Of a DNA stretch of 64,000 nucleotides, positions 1 to 8,305 are shown piece by piece (the stretch's first letter is position 1; the number at the start of each line of letters is the position of its first letter). Source of the DNA: CALNZV01 sp942491115 (GTDB lineage Bacteria; Desulfobacterota; Desulfobacteria; Desulfobacterales; UBA5852); contig CALNZV010000007.1 of the NCBI GenBank assembly GCA_942491115.1, positions 372,001 through 436,000 on the forward strand. Direction: 5' to 3'. Both the position numbers and the translations under genes were made by a program. The notes beneath the pieces were generated by a model. It was not told the DNA's origin, ran no database searches, and worked only from the letters and a program-made list of their open reading frames with translations.

Positions 1-309
1 AAGTTCATTGAAAAATTCACCCCTGTCTCCATTCGAATGGCCAAAGAGCAGGGGTTGTCATTGAACCCCACCAAGATATCGGGCCAGTGTGGCAGGCTGA
101 TGTGCTGCCTCACCTACGAATACGAGACCTATAAAGCGCTCAAGGCCAAATTTCCCAAAATCGGTAAAACCATCAATACGGTCCACGGCAGGGGCAAGGT
201 TATCCGACATCAATTGGCCACAGACAAATTTGTCGTTCGTCTGGCCGAAGGCAAAGAGATGGAACTCGGCCTGGAGGATATGGCCAAGGAGAAAAAGCAA
301 AGCCAATGA
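1..309 (+). CDS. PSP1 domain protein, C-terminal part (5' end outside window)
   Basis: The frame is open from base 1, so only the last ~102 residues of this protein are present. They carry the PSP1/RicT hallmark SGQCGRLMCCLTYE, with one cysteine before and two inside the GRLMCC block. In Bacillus, RicT (YaaT) belongs to an Fe-S-containing complex affecting RNase Y and phosphorelay; in Gram-negative relatives the role is unclear. The stop overlaps the metG start (ATGA, 306-309), so the two genes are translationally coupled. A PSP1 gene just before metG is, as far as I recall, a recurrent arrangement in Desulfobacterota. The acidic/lysine-rich tail looks complete. Confidence 0.85.
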   Translation, partial: KFIEKFTPVSIRMAKEQGLSLNPTKISGQCGRLMCCLTYEYETYKALKAKFPKIGKTINTVHGRGKVIRHQLATDKFVVRLAEGKEMELGLEDMAKEKKQSQ

Positions 310-2234
310 CTTCTAAGTTCTACATCACGACCCCGATATACTATGTCAATGCCAAGCCCCATTTGGGACATGCCTATACCACCATCGTCGCCGATGTCGC
401 CACCCGGTACAATGACATGGCCGGCAAAGAGACCTATTTCTTGACCGGCACCGACGAACATGGGGACAAAATCGTACTGGCAGCCAAGGACCAAGGACTG
501 AGCCCCAAGCAGTATGCCGATGCCATCAGCAGCGAATTCAGAAACCTCTGGCCACAGTTGAGGATCCGGAACAGCGATTTCATCCGGACCACCGAGACCC
601 GACATATCAGTGTCGTCGAAAAAGTCCTCCAAAAGATCTATGACAAGGGAGAGATCTACTTCAGCGAATATGAAGGACTCTATTGCTTCGGCTGCGAGCG
701 GTTCTACACCGAAAGGGAGTTGGTGGACGGCAAATGCCCGGACCACGACAAGGCCCCGGATGTCATCAAGGAAGCCAACTATTTTTTCAAAATGAGCCGC
801 TACCAGGAGTGGCTAATCGATCACATCCGCAGCAATCCGACGTTCATCCGCCCGGAAAGATACCGGAACGAAGTCTTGGCATTCCTCCGGGAACCCTTGG
901 AGGATCTATGTATTTCCAGGCCGAAAAGCCGGCTGCAATGGGGGATTACCCTACCCTTTGACAAGGAATACGTCTGCTACGTCTGGTTTGACGCCCTGAT
1001 CAACTACATCTCCGCCCTGGGTTACCCCGACGACGACCGCTATCGCTCATTCTGGCCCTGTGCCCAACACCTTGTGGCCAAAGATATCCTGAAGCCCCAT
1101 GGCATTTACTGGCCGATTATGCTGAAGGCGGCCGACCTCCCCATCTATCAGCATCTCAATGTTCATGGATACTGGAATGTCGACAAGACCAAAATGTCCA
1201 AAAGCATCGGAAACGTCATCGAACCCCTTGCGCTCATCCAGGTATACGGCATCGACGCCTTTCGCTTCTTTCTCCTTAGGGACATGGTCTTCGGTCTCGA
1301 TTCGGGGTTTTCGGAGACGGCCTTGGTTCAACGGATCAACTCGGACTTGGCGAATGATCTCGGGAATTTGTTTTCCCGTGTGGTCACCATGACCCATAAA
1401 TACTTCGACGGCATCGTCCCCGCCATCGATAGCGTCGCCGACAGGGAGATTCCGCTGGGAATCGAGGCTGCCGCCGCAAAGGCCTTGGTCGGCTATGAGC
1501 GGGCCATGGACGATTTCGAATTTCACAAGGCCCTATTGTCCGTCTGGGAGTTCATCGGCCAGATGAACAAAAGCATCGATGTCTCGGCGCCATGGATACT
1601 GGCCAAACAACCGTCCAACCGCCGTCAGCTCGAGGCCGTTATCTACAACCTGCTCGAGGGGCTGCGGATCATATCGGGCATGATCTATCCGATAATGCCC
1701 GACACGGCGGCCGTGATGCAAAAGCACCTGGGACTTGACCCGAAAGAGCCCTTTTACCGAATCGACTCACTCCGTAAATGGAGGAGTTTGACTCCCGGCA
1801 ACCGGCTGCCAAAATCCGTTACCTTGTTTCCCAGGGTGGAGCTTAAGCAGACCGACGCTGGAGCATCCAAGAGAGGAGACCGTCGCCCATTGTCGTTATC
1901 CCCCCCCCTCAAACCGGCGATCACCATCGATGACGTAGCGAAGCTCGATCTCAGAGTCGGTCGCATCATTGCCGCCGACTCGGTACCGAAGGCGAAAAAA
2001 CTCTTGAAGCTGCAGGTGGATATCGGGGAAGAACGCATCGTCGTCTCCGGTGTCGCTGGATCCTATAAACCCGAAGACCTCGTCGGCAAACAGATTATAC
2101 TGGTGGCCAACCTCAAGCCCGCCACCATCATGGGCGTTGAATCAAACGGGATGATCCTCGCTGCATCGGATGGAAAGACAGTGACCATCGCTACTCTGGA
2201 AAACGCCGTTGCTCCAGGCGTTCCGGTCAGTTGA
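306..2234 (+). CDS. metG: Methionyl-tRNA synthetase with C-terminal tRNA-binding domain
   Basis: Charges tRNA(Met) with methionine in the cytoplasm (class I synthetase, 642 aa). The HIGH-type motif PHLGHAY is near residues 18-24 and KMSKS near 296. Between them is a CFGC...CPDH zinc knuckle of the single-knuckle type found in Thermus-like MetRS. From about residue 541, DLRVGRII begins a fused Trbp111/EMAPII-like tRNA-binding domain that promotes dimerisation. The ATG at 306 overlaps the upstream stop. Length and domain order are normal, and nothing looks damaged. Confidence 0.97.
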   Translation: MTSKFYITTPIYYVNAKPHLGHAYTTIVADVATRYNDMAGKETYFLTGTDEHGDKIVLAAKDQGLSPKQYADAISSEFRNLWPQLRIRNSDFIRTTETRHISVVEKVLQKIYDKGEIYFSEYEGLYCFGCERFYTERELVDGKCPDHDKAPDVIKEANYFFKMSRYQEWLIDHIRSNPTFIRPERYRNEVLAFLREPLEDLCISRPKSRLQWGITLPFDKEYVCYVWFDALINYISALGYPDDDRYRSFWPCAQHLVAKDILKPHGIYWPIMLKAADLPIYQHLNVHGYWNVDKTKMSKSIGNVIEPLALIQVYGIDAFRFFLLRDMVFGLDSGFSETALVQRINSDLANDLGNLFSRVVTMTHKYFDGIVPAIDSVADREIPLGIEAAAAKALVGYERAMDDFEFHKALLSVWEFIGQMNKSIDVSAPWILAKQPSNRRQLEAVIYNLLEGLRIISGMIYPIMPDTAAVMQKHLGLDPKEPFYRIDSLRKWRSLTPGNRLPKSVTLFPRVELKQTDAGASKRGDRRPLSLSPPLKPAITIDDVAKLDLRVGRIIAADSVPKAKKLLKLQVDIGEERIVVSGVAGSYKPEDLVGKQIILVANLKPATIMGVESNGMILAASDGKTVTIATLENAVAPGVPVS

Positions 2235-2275
2235 CGCCAGAGAATCGTTGATTCAAATCCGCTTACGGGTAAACC

Positions 2276-3634
2276 ATGAAGAACCGATACCGATTCGGTG
2301 TGCCGCCAGAACATCGGGAAAACCGTCGCCCGACCTGGAGAGAATACCAAGCGCGCCTGGGCTCCCATCGCCGCCGCCACCCAAGACGCTACGTGGTATT
2401 GGGTGGGGTATTGGGCGTCGGCCTGCTGGCTGCGCTCATGGGTTTTTACGGATTCGTCGGGGCGATAGGGACCTCATCAACGACGGCAAAGAACGACTCG
2501 GACCAGAGTGCCATGGGCCCAGCCCCATCCCCCCTGCTGGACAAGACCGACGTGCAGGATCTCCTGGCGGCCGAACCCGTCTCTCAGCTAACCCGGGATC
2601 GATTCCCGGTTCGGTTCGGGGACCGTCGCCTAATCGTCGAGACCACTATCGACAGCGGGCTTCAGCAGCAACTGACCACCGGTTTCGACAAGAGACACTC
2701 CCGGTATATCGCCATCGTCGTCATGGACGCCGCCAATGGCGACATCCTGGCCCTGGCGGGATTCGACCGGACCGGTTCCGACCTCAATCCCTGCATCGAC
2801 AAGCGATTCCCGGCTGCAAGCATTTTTAAGATCGTCACCGCAGCCGCTGCGGTTGAAACCCATGGAATGACTGCGGGAACGCCGCTGGTGTACAACGGTG
2901 CCAAACACACCCTGTATAAATCCCAACTCAAGGACAGCCGCAACCGCTATACCCGGCAGACCACGCTGAAAGACTCGTTCGCCCAGTCCGTAAACCCCGT
3001 TTTCGGCAAACTGGGGGTCATCACCCTGGGTCAGGAGAACCTCAAGCGATTCGGGGAAGCCTTCGGATTCAACCGCCAAATTCGCTTCGAAAAACCGATA
3101 TCGCCAAGCGAATTGACCGTGGAGGATGACCCCTACAGCTGGGCTGAAATCGCCAGCGGTTTCAACCAGAGTACCCAGATTTCCCCCTTGCACGGCGCAT
3201 TGATGGCGGCAAGCCTCGTCAACGATGGCGCAATGATGGAACCCACCATCGTTCGACGCATTGTTGACGAATCGGGCAGCATCTTGTACCAGAACCAGGC
3301 GTTAGAGATGAACCGTCCGGTGAGTGACAAAACCTCCGCAGTCATCAGACGGCTCATGGCGGAAACCGTCAGAAAAGGAACGGCCAGAAAATCATTCAAT
3401 GGCTACCGCAAGGACAAGATTCTTTCCCGGTTGAATATCGGCGGCAAAACGGGCTCTATCGACAACCGGACCCACGATGTCCGCCTCGACTGGTTCGTCG
3501 GGTATGCCGAATATAGCGGAGACAAAATTGCACTGGCTGCGGTGGTGGCCCACGAGGACTATATCGGCAAACGGGCGGCTGCCTATGCGAAGACTGCGAT
3601 GAGTGCCTATTTCCAATCCAAGGTCGACAGCTGA
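2276..3634 (+). CDS. Penicillin-binding transpeptidase (single TM, no glycosyltransferase domain)
   Basis: A 452-residue membrane-anchored D,D-transpeptidase-like protein. A basic cytoplasmic start is followed by one TM helix (about residues 41-65). The penicillin-binding fold then shows the three active-site boxes: SIFK (catalytic Ser near 182), SVN (near 238) and KTG (near 390). It should cross-link peptidoglycan in the periplasm or act on a related substrate. It lacks the glycosyltransferase module of class A PBPs and has only a short region before the transpeptidase, so it is smaller than PBP2/PBP3. It lies 41 bases after metG in the same direction. The specific role (elongation, division or accessory) cannot be told from sequence. 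Confidence 0.88.
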   Translation: MKNRYRFGVPPEHRENRRPTWREYQARLGSHRRRHPRRYVVLGGVLGVGLLAALMGFYGFVGAIGTSSTTAKNDSDQSAMGPAPSPLLDKTDVQDLLAAEPVSQLTRDRFPVRFGDRRLIVETTIDSGLQQQLTTGFDKRHSRYIAIVVMDAANGDILALAGFDRTGSDLNPCIDKRFPAASIFKIVTAAAAVETHGMTAGTPLVYNGAKHTLYKSQLKDSRNRYTRQTTLKDSFAQSVNPVFGKLGVITLGQENLKRFGEAFGFNRQIRFEKPISPSELTVEDDPYSWAEIASGFNQSTQISPLHGALMAASLVNDGAMMEPTIVRRIVDESGSILYQNQALEMNRPVSDKTSAVIRRLMAETVRKGTARKSFNGYRKDKILSRLNIGGKTGSIDNRTHDVRLDWFVGYAEYSGDKIALAAVVAHEDYIGKRAAAYAKTAMSAYFQSKVDS

Positions 3635-3699
3635 GACATCCCGTCAAGGCCCTCCAGCAATGTCCCCCATTTTCCGATAACAGGAAGAGACACCGGCAA

Positions 3700-4446
3700 A
3701 TGACAGCCTCTGTTTGCTACGGCATTATCCCCGCCCGCTTCGAGTCGTCACGGTTTCCCGGAAAACCGCTGGCCCACATATTGGGTACGCCCATGATTGT
3801 GAGGGTTTACGAGCGGGCCAGACAATGTGGAGCCCTCGAGGACATCGTGGTGGCCACAGACAGTCGTCGGATCGCCGATGTCGCCGCGGCGAGGGGCATA
3901 CGGGCAATCATGACCCGGTCCGATCATGCCAGCGGATCCGATCGGGTTCTTGAAGCCGCCGAAACCCTTGGCTTGCCCGACACCGCCGTCGTCGTCAATA
4001 TCCAGGGTGACGAGCCGGCGCTGCAACCGGTGATGCTCTCGGAAGTCTTGTCACCGTTCTCGGATCCCGCAGTGGAAGTGGCAACGTTGGCATCGGTCAT
4101 GCCTCCTGAGGCGATCGGGAACCCCGATCAGGTCAAAGTTGTCCTATCCGCCGGAAAAAAGGCCATTTACTTCTCGAGATCTCCCATTCCCCATTCTAAA
4201 GACGGGCAGTACACGGTCTACTACCGCCATGTTGGACTGTATGGATTCAGGCTACCCACCCTGAAACGATTTGTTGCAATGGGGCCCGGTCGGCTGGAGG
4301 AGGCTGAGCGGTTGGAACAACTGAGATTTCTTGAAGCGGGAATCCCTATCGATGTGGTCATCACGGAAAGTGTGTCTTTCGGCGTCGACAGACCAGAGGA
4401 TATCGACACCGTCACGAAAATCATCCAATCCCAGGAAATGGAGTAA
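3700..4446 (+). CDS. kdsB: 3-deoxy-manno-octulosonate cytidylyltransferase
   Basis: Activates Kdo with CTP to CMP-Kdo for the lipopolysaccharide inner core. At 248 aa it has the usual family length. It opens with the nucleotide-binding IIPARFESSRFPGKPL block, followed by VNIQGDEP, the IYFSRSPIP loop and the YRHVGLYGFR segment, all typical of KdsB. Its TAA stop shares two bases with the next ATG (TAATG at 4444-4448), so it is coupled to the GlmS-like gene. This also shows that the organism makes a Kdo-containing LPS, consistent with lptE further along. Confidence 0.96.
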   Translation: MTASVCYGIIPARFESSRFPGKPLAHILGTPMIVRVYERARQCGALEDIVVATDSRRIADVAAARGIRAIMTRSDHASGSDRVLEAAETLGLPDTAVVVNIQGDEPALQPVMLSEVLSPFSDPAVEVATLASVMPPEAIGNPDQVKVVLSAGKKAIYFSRSPIPHSKDGQYTVYYRHVGLYGFRLPTLKRFVAMGPGRLEEAERLEQLRFLEAGIPIDVVITESVSFGVDRPEDIDTVTKIIQSQEME

Positions 4447-7400
4447 TGCATATGGCATCTGTTTACCGGTGGTTTAAAGCCCTTTTGCGGCGATCCAATA
4501 ACCGATGGCATGACGGGAGCAGTATTTTCATGCGACGGATCTTCTTCGGAAGGGACCTCGCTTCCTTGCCCGACGGTGCGATCGTGGTTTTTCCCTATCT
4601 TCCCGCTACCGCCCTGTGCGGCCTTGCTGGTATCGTGGTCTTCAAGAAACCCGCGGTATCCTACTGCCCGTTGAGCATCGCCGAACTCGAACAGGCTGTC
4701 GAAACACTGGAGAAGGGATTGGTCGGTATCGATCCCTCCGGGACGAAATCATCCACCGTCGCCTCTCCAGTCGGATGCCCGACCATTGCCTCACTGATGG
4801 CGGCTGCCCGACATCTGAAGTCCCGTGATGCGTTCGTTCAGTTGTTCTCGTCCCCGAAACTCCAGGGCAGACTATCTGCCCTGCTCAGTCGCCTTCAGGA
4901 TCTTGCCAAATCCGAAACCGCAGCCCTGTCCAAAGAAATCGGCCGCGGCAATGCCAAGAGGGTGGCCTTACTGACCGATGCAGTGGAAGGATTGAAAGAT
5001 GTCGCCTGGTGCCTTGATATTGAATTGTTGAACAATATCGAAAAGGTAAAGCAGTTGATGGCTTTCGAACCGGCGGGAACCGACACGGCGATGATCGCCT
5101 TCTTTTCAGATCTCAATCGGGTTCTCAGCAGCATCGATCGTCTTGAGGTGAGAGGCCGGGATTCAGCGGGAGTGTCCCTCCTGTTTCAACTGACGGCCGA
5201 TCGATGGGACGCGTTCGAATCCTCTCTCAAATCATTCATCAGTGACAACCCTCTGGCGGATCTCGAGCGACGGACGGACAACGGCATTCTGATCAACAGG
5301 AGTGTCCGGGTACAGAGACTGAAGGACAATGGAATTCCCCCCCTCGTATCGGCCCTTCTCACTTACAAAGTCGCCGCCGAGATCGGCCGCTTGGGAGACA
5401 ACATCCGATTCCTCCGCCAACAGATCCAACAGGATCCCCTTCTTCAGGCAATCGTTCGGCAACCCAGTGAATTCGTCACCATCTCCTCCCACACCCGCTG
5501 GGCATCGGTGGGCGCCATCAACGAGGCCAACTGTCACCCGGTGGACGCCCGTTCACTGAAGAATCCCACAGAATCACCGGCTCCGATCCACGTCTGTCTC
5601 AACGGCGATATCGATAATTTCATGGACCTAAAGGTCGAGTTCGAAGCCAGCGGCGACCGCATCCCGGAGGAAATTACCACCGACACCAAGATCATTCCGC
5701 TCCAGATCCGAAAGTACCTACTGACGGGTGAGCCCATTGCAGAAGCATTCCGAAAGGCGGTTTGCGATTTTAAGGGGTCCCATGCCATCTCGATGCATAC
5801 CCCGCTAGCGCCCGGGAAGCTTTTCCTTGCTCAGCGGGGTAGCGGCCAGGCAGTTTTTATCGGGATTGCCGAGGACCACTACATGCCGACATCGGAAGTC
5901 TACGGATTTATCGAGACCACGAATCGGTACATAAAAATGGATGGAGAATCGGTTGTCAACGGTCCCAACGGCCCGGTTCAGGGCCAGATCTTCATCCTGG
6001 ACCAAGAAGCCGAAGGCGGTCTGTCCGGAATAACGGTCATGCGGTACGACGGCACTGCCGTCACCCTCTCCGACGCCGACATCAAGACCACCGACATCAC
6101 CTCCCGGGACATCGACCGGCAGGCATTCCCACACTATTTTCTAAAAGAAATCAACGAGTCTCCCGCATCGGTCGAAAAAACCCTGCTCAACCGCTGGAAA
6201 ATCAGCGAAAAGGATCCCGATCGAAAGCAGGTCACCTTGGACGATGCCACCTTCCCACCGAGGCTGAGGACGGCGTTCGAAAGCGAAGAAATTCGACGCA
6301 TTTTTCTCGTTGGCCAGGGGACGGCCGGCATCGCTGCCGTCGCCTGCGCCGACGTCATCCGTTTCTACCTGAATGCTCCCCTGTTGACGGTGAGCGCTCT
6401 CAAGGCCTCCGAACTGAGCGGCTTCCTTCTGGAGGTATCCGATAGCCCCTCTGCCCTCTCGGATGCTCTGGTGATCGCCATCAGCCAGTCCGGCACGACC
6501 ACGGACACCAACCGGGCGGTTGACATGGTCAGGGAGCGAGGCGCTCGAACCCTGGCCATCGTGAACCGACGGGACTCAGATCTAACGTTCAAAGTGGAAG
6601 GTGTCATGTACACCAGCAGCGGCAGAGATATTGAAATGTCTGTCGCATCCACAAAGGCCTTCTATTCCCAAATCGTGGCCGGCATATTGATCGGCCTTCA
6701 AATTGCAAAAGTGGCCGGTCGTCGCTCCGATCATTTCATTTCCGATGAAATCGACCAGCTGATGCAGCTTCCCGATATGATGCGCAAGGTCATCGATCTG
6801 AGCGACGCCATCGCCGCATCTGCGCGCCGGCTCGCCACCGCCAAAACTTACTGGGCCGCCGTCGGCAGCGGACCTAACAAAGCCGCCGCAGACGAAATCC
6901 GCATCAAACTGAGCGAGCTCTGTTACAAAACCATTTCATCGGACTATGTGGAGGATAAAAAACACATCGATCTGTCCTCAGAACCGCTGATCATCGTGTG
7001 TGCTGCCGGTACGAGAGGAACGGTGATCGGTGATATCGTGAAGGACACGGCCATATTCAAGGCCCACAAAGCCGCCCCCATCGTCATTGCAGATGAAGGA
7101 GAGATGCGTTTTTCCAACTATGCCGAGGACGTGTTTCACGTTCCGGTCACAAGCGAACACTTGGCACCCATCCTCAATACCCTGGTGGGACACCTGTGGG
7201 GCTATCATGCCGCCCTTGCCATCAACGAGAGCTCCAGATTCCTTCACGATTTCCGAGACCAGGTCAGGCGATCCATCGAAACCCAGACTGCTGAAGGAAT
7301 GGACATCTATGAGATCGTGCTGGAAAACGCCTTTAGGCAGCTGTTTGGAGAATTCTACAATGTTTTCAGGAAGCGGAAAGTGGAGGGCGGCTTCCCTGCG

Positions 7401-8225
7401 GCAATGGGGCTCGAGGCAGCCTCGGACCTGACACTGCTGCTGAAGTACCTGTCCGGTCGACTGCCGGCTTCGGATTTCGAAATCGATTTTGGCCAGAAGG
7501 GCACTGCCCGGAATATCATCGATACCTTCTTCCGAACCATCGGCAGTTGCATCAATGCCATGGCCAGACCCGTCGATGCGATCAAGCACCAGGCCAAAAC
7601 GGTCACTGTCGGCACCAGCCGCATCCCAGAGCGCATCGAAGGCATTCTTTTCGACACCATCGATCAGCACGGCATGGCCGTGTCCCAGATCATCAACAAA
7701 AACGTCATGGTCCTCAGGAACCTGCAGTGCATCGTTTCAGAAATCAAAGGCTCCATCCTCTACCGAATCGACGGGCTGGACGTGCTGGGAGAAATCACCG
7801 GGGACACCACTATTGAAATCGTCAAGAAGACCGGTGTCCTCGCCCCGCTTGCATCCAGGGTCGAAACCGACAACCGCCTGAAAGGCACAAAAGCGATCAT
7901 CCTCCGCAGAGGCGATGTCTACATCGGAAAAGGCCGGAAAGACCATCGAAGCATTACCATCATACCGGTCATGTCCGATTCGGCGGAGAAGCCCAACGCC
8001 ATCGAATATCTTCTTCTTCTCAACATCGGTTTTCGGCCGGGCGTGCCGCTGTCGGATAAAATCAAGGCACTGGGCGGAAAATACCAACATATCCGCAATA
8101 TTGTTCAGGAAAACAGTCTTCCGTGGGAAGACCGGTTCTTGGAGTTGGTCGATATGGAAGAACTCTTTGGCCGATCTGCCGAGAAGATTGGAGAAGCGAT
8201 CGCAGGGAAACTTGCGGAGAAATGA
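4446..8225 (+). CDS. Giant GlmS-like protein: internal Ntn glutaminase, double SIS, extra N-, mid- and C-terminal regions
   Basis: A 1259-residue relative of glucosamine-6-phosphate synthase (normally ~610 aa). The glutaminase landmarks are all visible but displaced: CGLAGIV with the candidate catalytic Cys at 58, RGRDSAG at 236-242, HTRW at 349-352, NG at 386-387 and TTDT at 411-414. In GlmS the Cys is residue 1 and RGYDSAG follows about 25 residues later; here about 155 residues are inserted. SIS1 (~615-770) has ISQSGTTTDT and VASTKAF. SIS2 (~800-925) keeps a Glu (824) and a His (840) with the 16-residue spacing of the GlmS isomerase pair. About 320 further residues follow that I do not recognise. 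It may make an amino sugar from a keto sugar phosphate; the substrate is unknown. It is coupled to kdsB, suggesting an envelope role. Confidence 0.8.
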   Translation: MHMASVYRWFKALLRRSNNRWHDGSSIFMRRIFFGRDLASLPDGAIVVFPYLPATALCGLAGIVVFKKPAVSYCPLSIAELEQAVETLEKGLVGIDPSGTKSSTVASPVGCPTIASLMAAARHLKSRDAFVQLFSSPKLQGRLSALLSRLQDLAKSETAALSKEIGRGNAKRVALLTDAVEGLKDVAWCLDIELLNNIEKVKQLMAFEPAGTDTAMIAFFSDLNRVLSSIDRLEVRGRDSAGVSLLFQLTADRWDAFESSLKSFISDNPLADLERRTDNGILINRSVRVQRLKDNGIPPLVSALLTYKVAAEIGRLGDNIRFLRQQIQQDPLLQAIVRQPSEFVTISSHTRWASVGAINEANCHPVDARSLKNPTESPAPIHVCLNGDIDNFMDLKVEFEASGDRIPEEITTDTKIIPLQIRKYLLTGEPIAEAFRKAVCDFKGSHAISMHTPLAPGKLFLAQRGSGQAVFIGIAEDHYMPTSEVYGFIETTNRYIKMDGESVVNGPNGPVQGQIFILDQEAEGGLSGITVMRYDGTAVTLSDADIKTTDITSRDIDRQAFPHYFLKEINESPASVEKTLLNRWKISEKDPDRKQVTLDDATFPPRLRTAFESEEIRRIFLVGQGTAGIAAVACADVIRFYLNAPLLTVSALKASELSGFLLEVSDSPSALSDALVIAISQSGTTTDTNRAVDMVRERGARTLAIVNRRDSDLTFKVEGVMYTSSGRDIEMSVASTKAFYSQIVAGILIGLQIAKVAGRRSDHFISDEIDQLMQLPDMMRKVIDLSDAIAASARRLATAKTYWAAVGSGPNKAAADEIRIKLSELCYKTISSDYVEDKKHIDLSSEPLIIVCAAGTRGTVIGDIVKDTAIFKAHKAAPIVIADEGEMRFSNYAEDVFHVPVTSEHLAPILNTLVGHLWGYHAALAINESSRFLHDFRDQVRRSIETQTAEGMDIYEIVLENAFRQLFGEFYNVFRKRKVEGGFPAAMGLEAASDLTLLLKYLSGRLPASDFEIDFGQKGTARNIIDTFFRTIGSCINAMARPVDAIKHQAKTVTVGTSRIPERIEGILFDTIDQHGMAVSQIINKNVMVLRNLQCIVSEIKGSILYRIDGLDVLGEITGDTTIEIVKKTGVLAPLASRVETDNRLKGTKAIILRRGDVYIGKGRKDHRSITIIPVMSDSAEKPNAIEYLLLLNIGFRPGVPLSDKIKALGGKYQHIRNIVQENSLPWEDRFLELVDMEELFGRSAEKIGEAIAGKLAEK

Positions 8226-8235
8226 CCGGGAGCCA

Positions 8236-8290
8236 CAGGCCCGGTTGGTTACCGTTATGCCGGGCCTGCAGGCCTCTTCCCGGGGGCCTG
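8236..8290. repeat. Two tandem GC-rich hairpins between convergent genes
   Basis: CAGGCCCGG (8236-8244) is an exact inverted match to CCGGGCCTG (8260-8268), giving a 9-bp stem. Directly adjoining, CAGGCC (8269-8274) pairs with GGCCTG (8285-8290). The hairpins sit between the convergent stops of the GlmS-like gene and pyrG. Neither is followed by a T run, so they are not classic intrinsic terminators, but they could block or protect convergent transcripts. Confidence 0.5.
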
Positions 8291-8305
8291 GCCGTCAGGA
8301 AGGGT

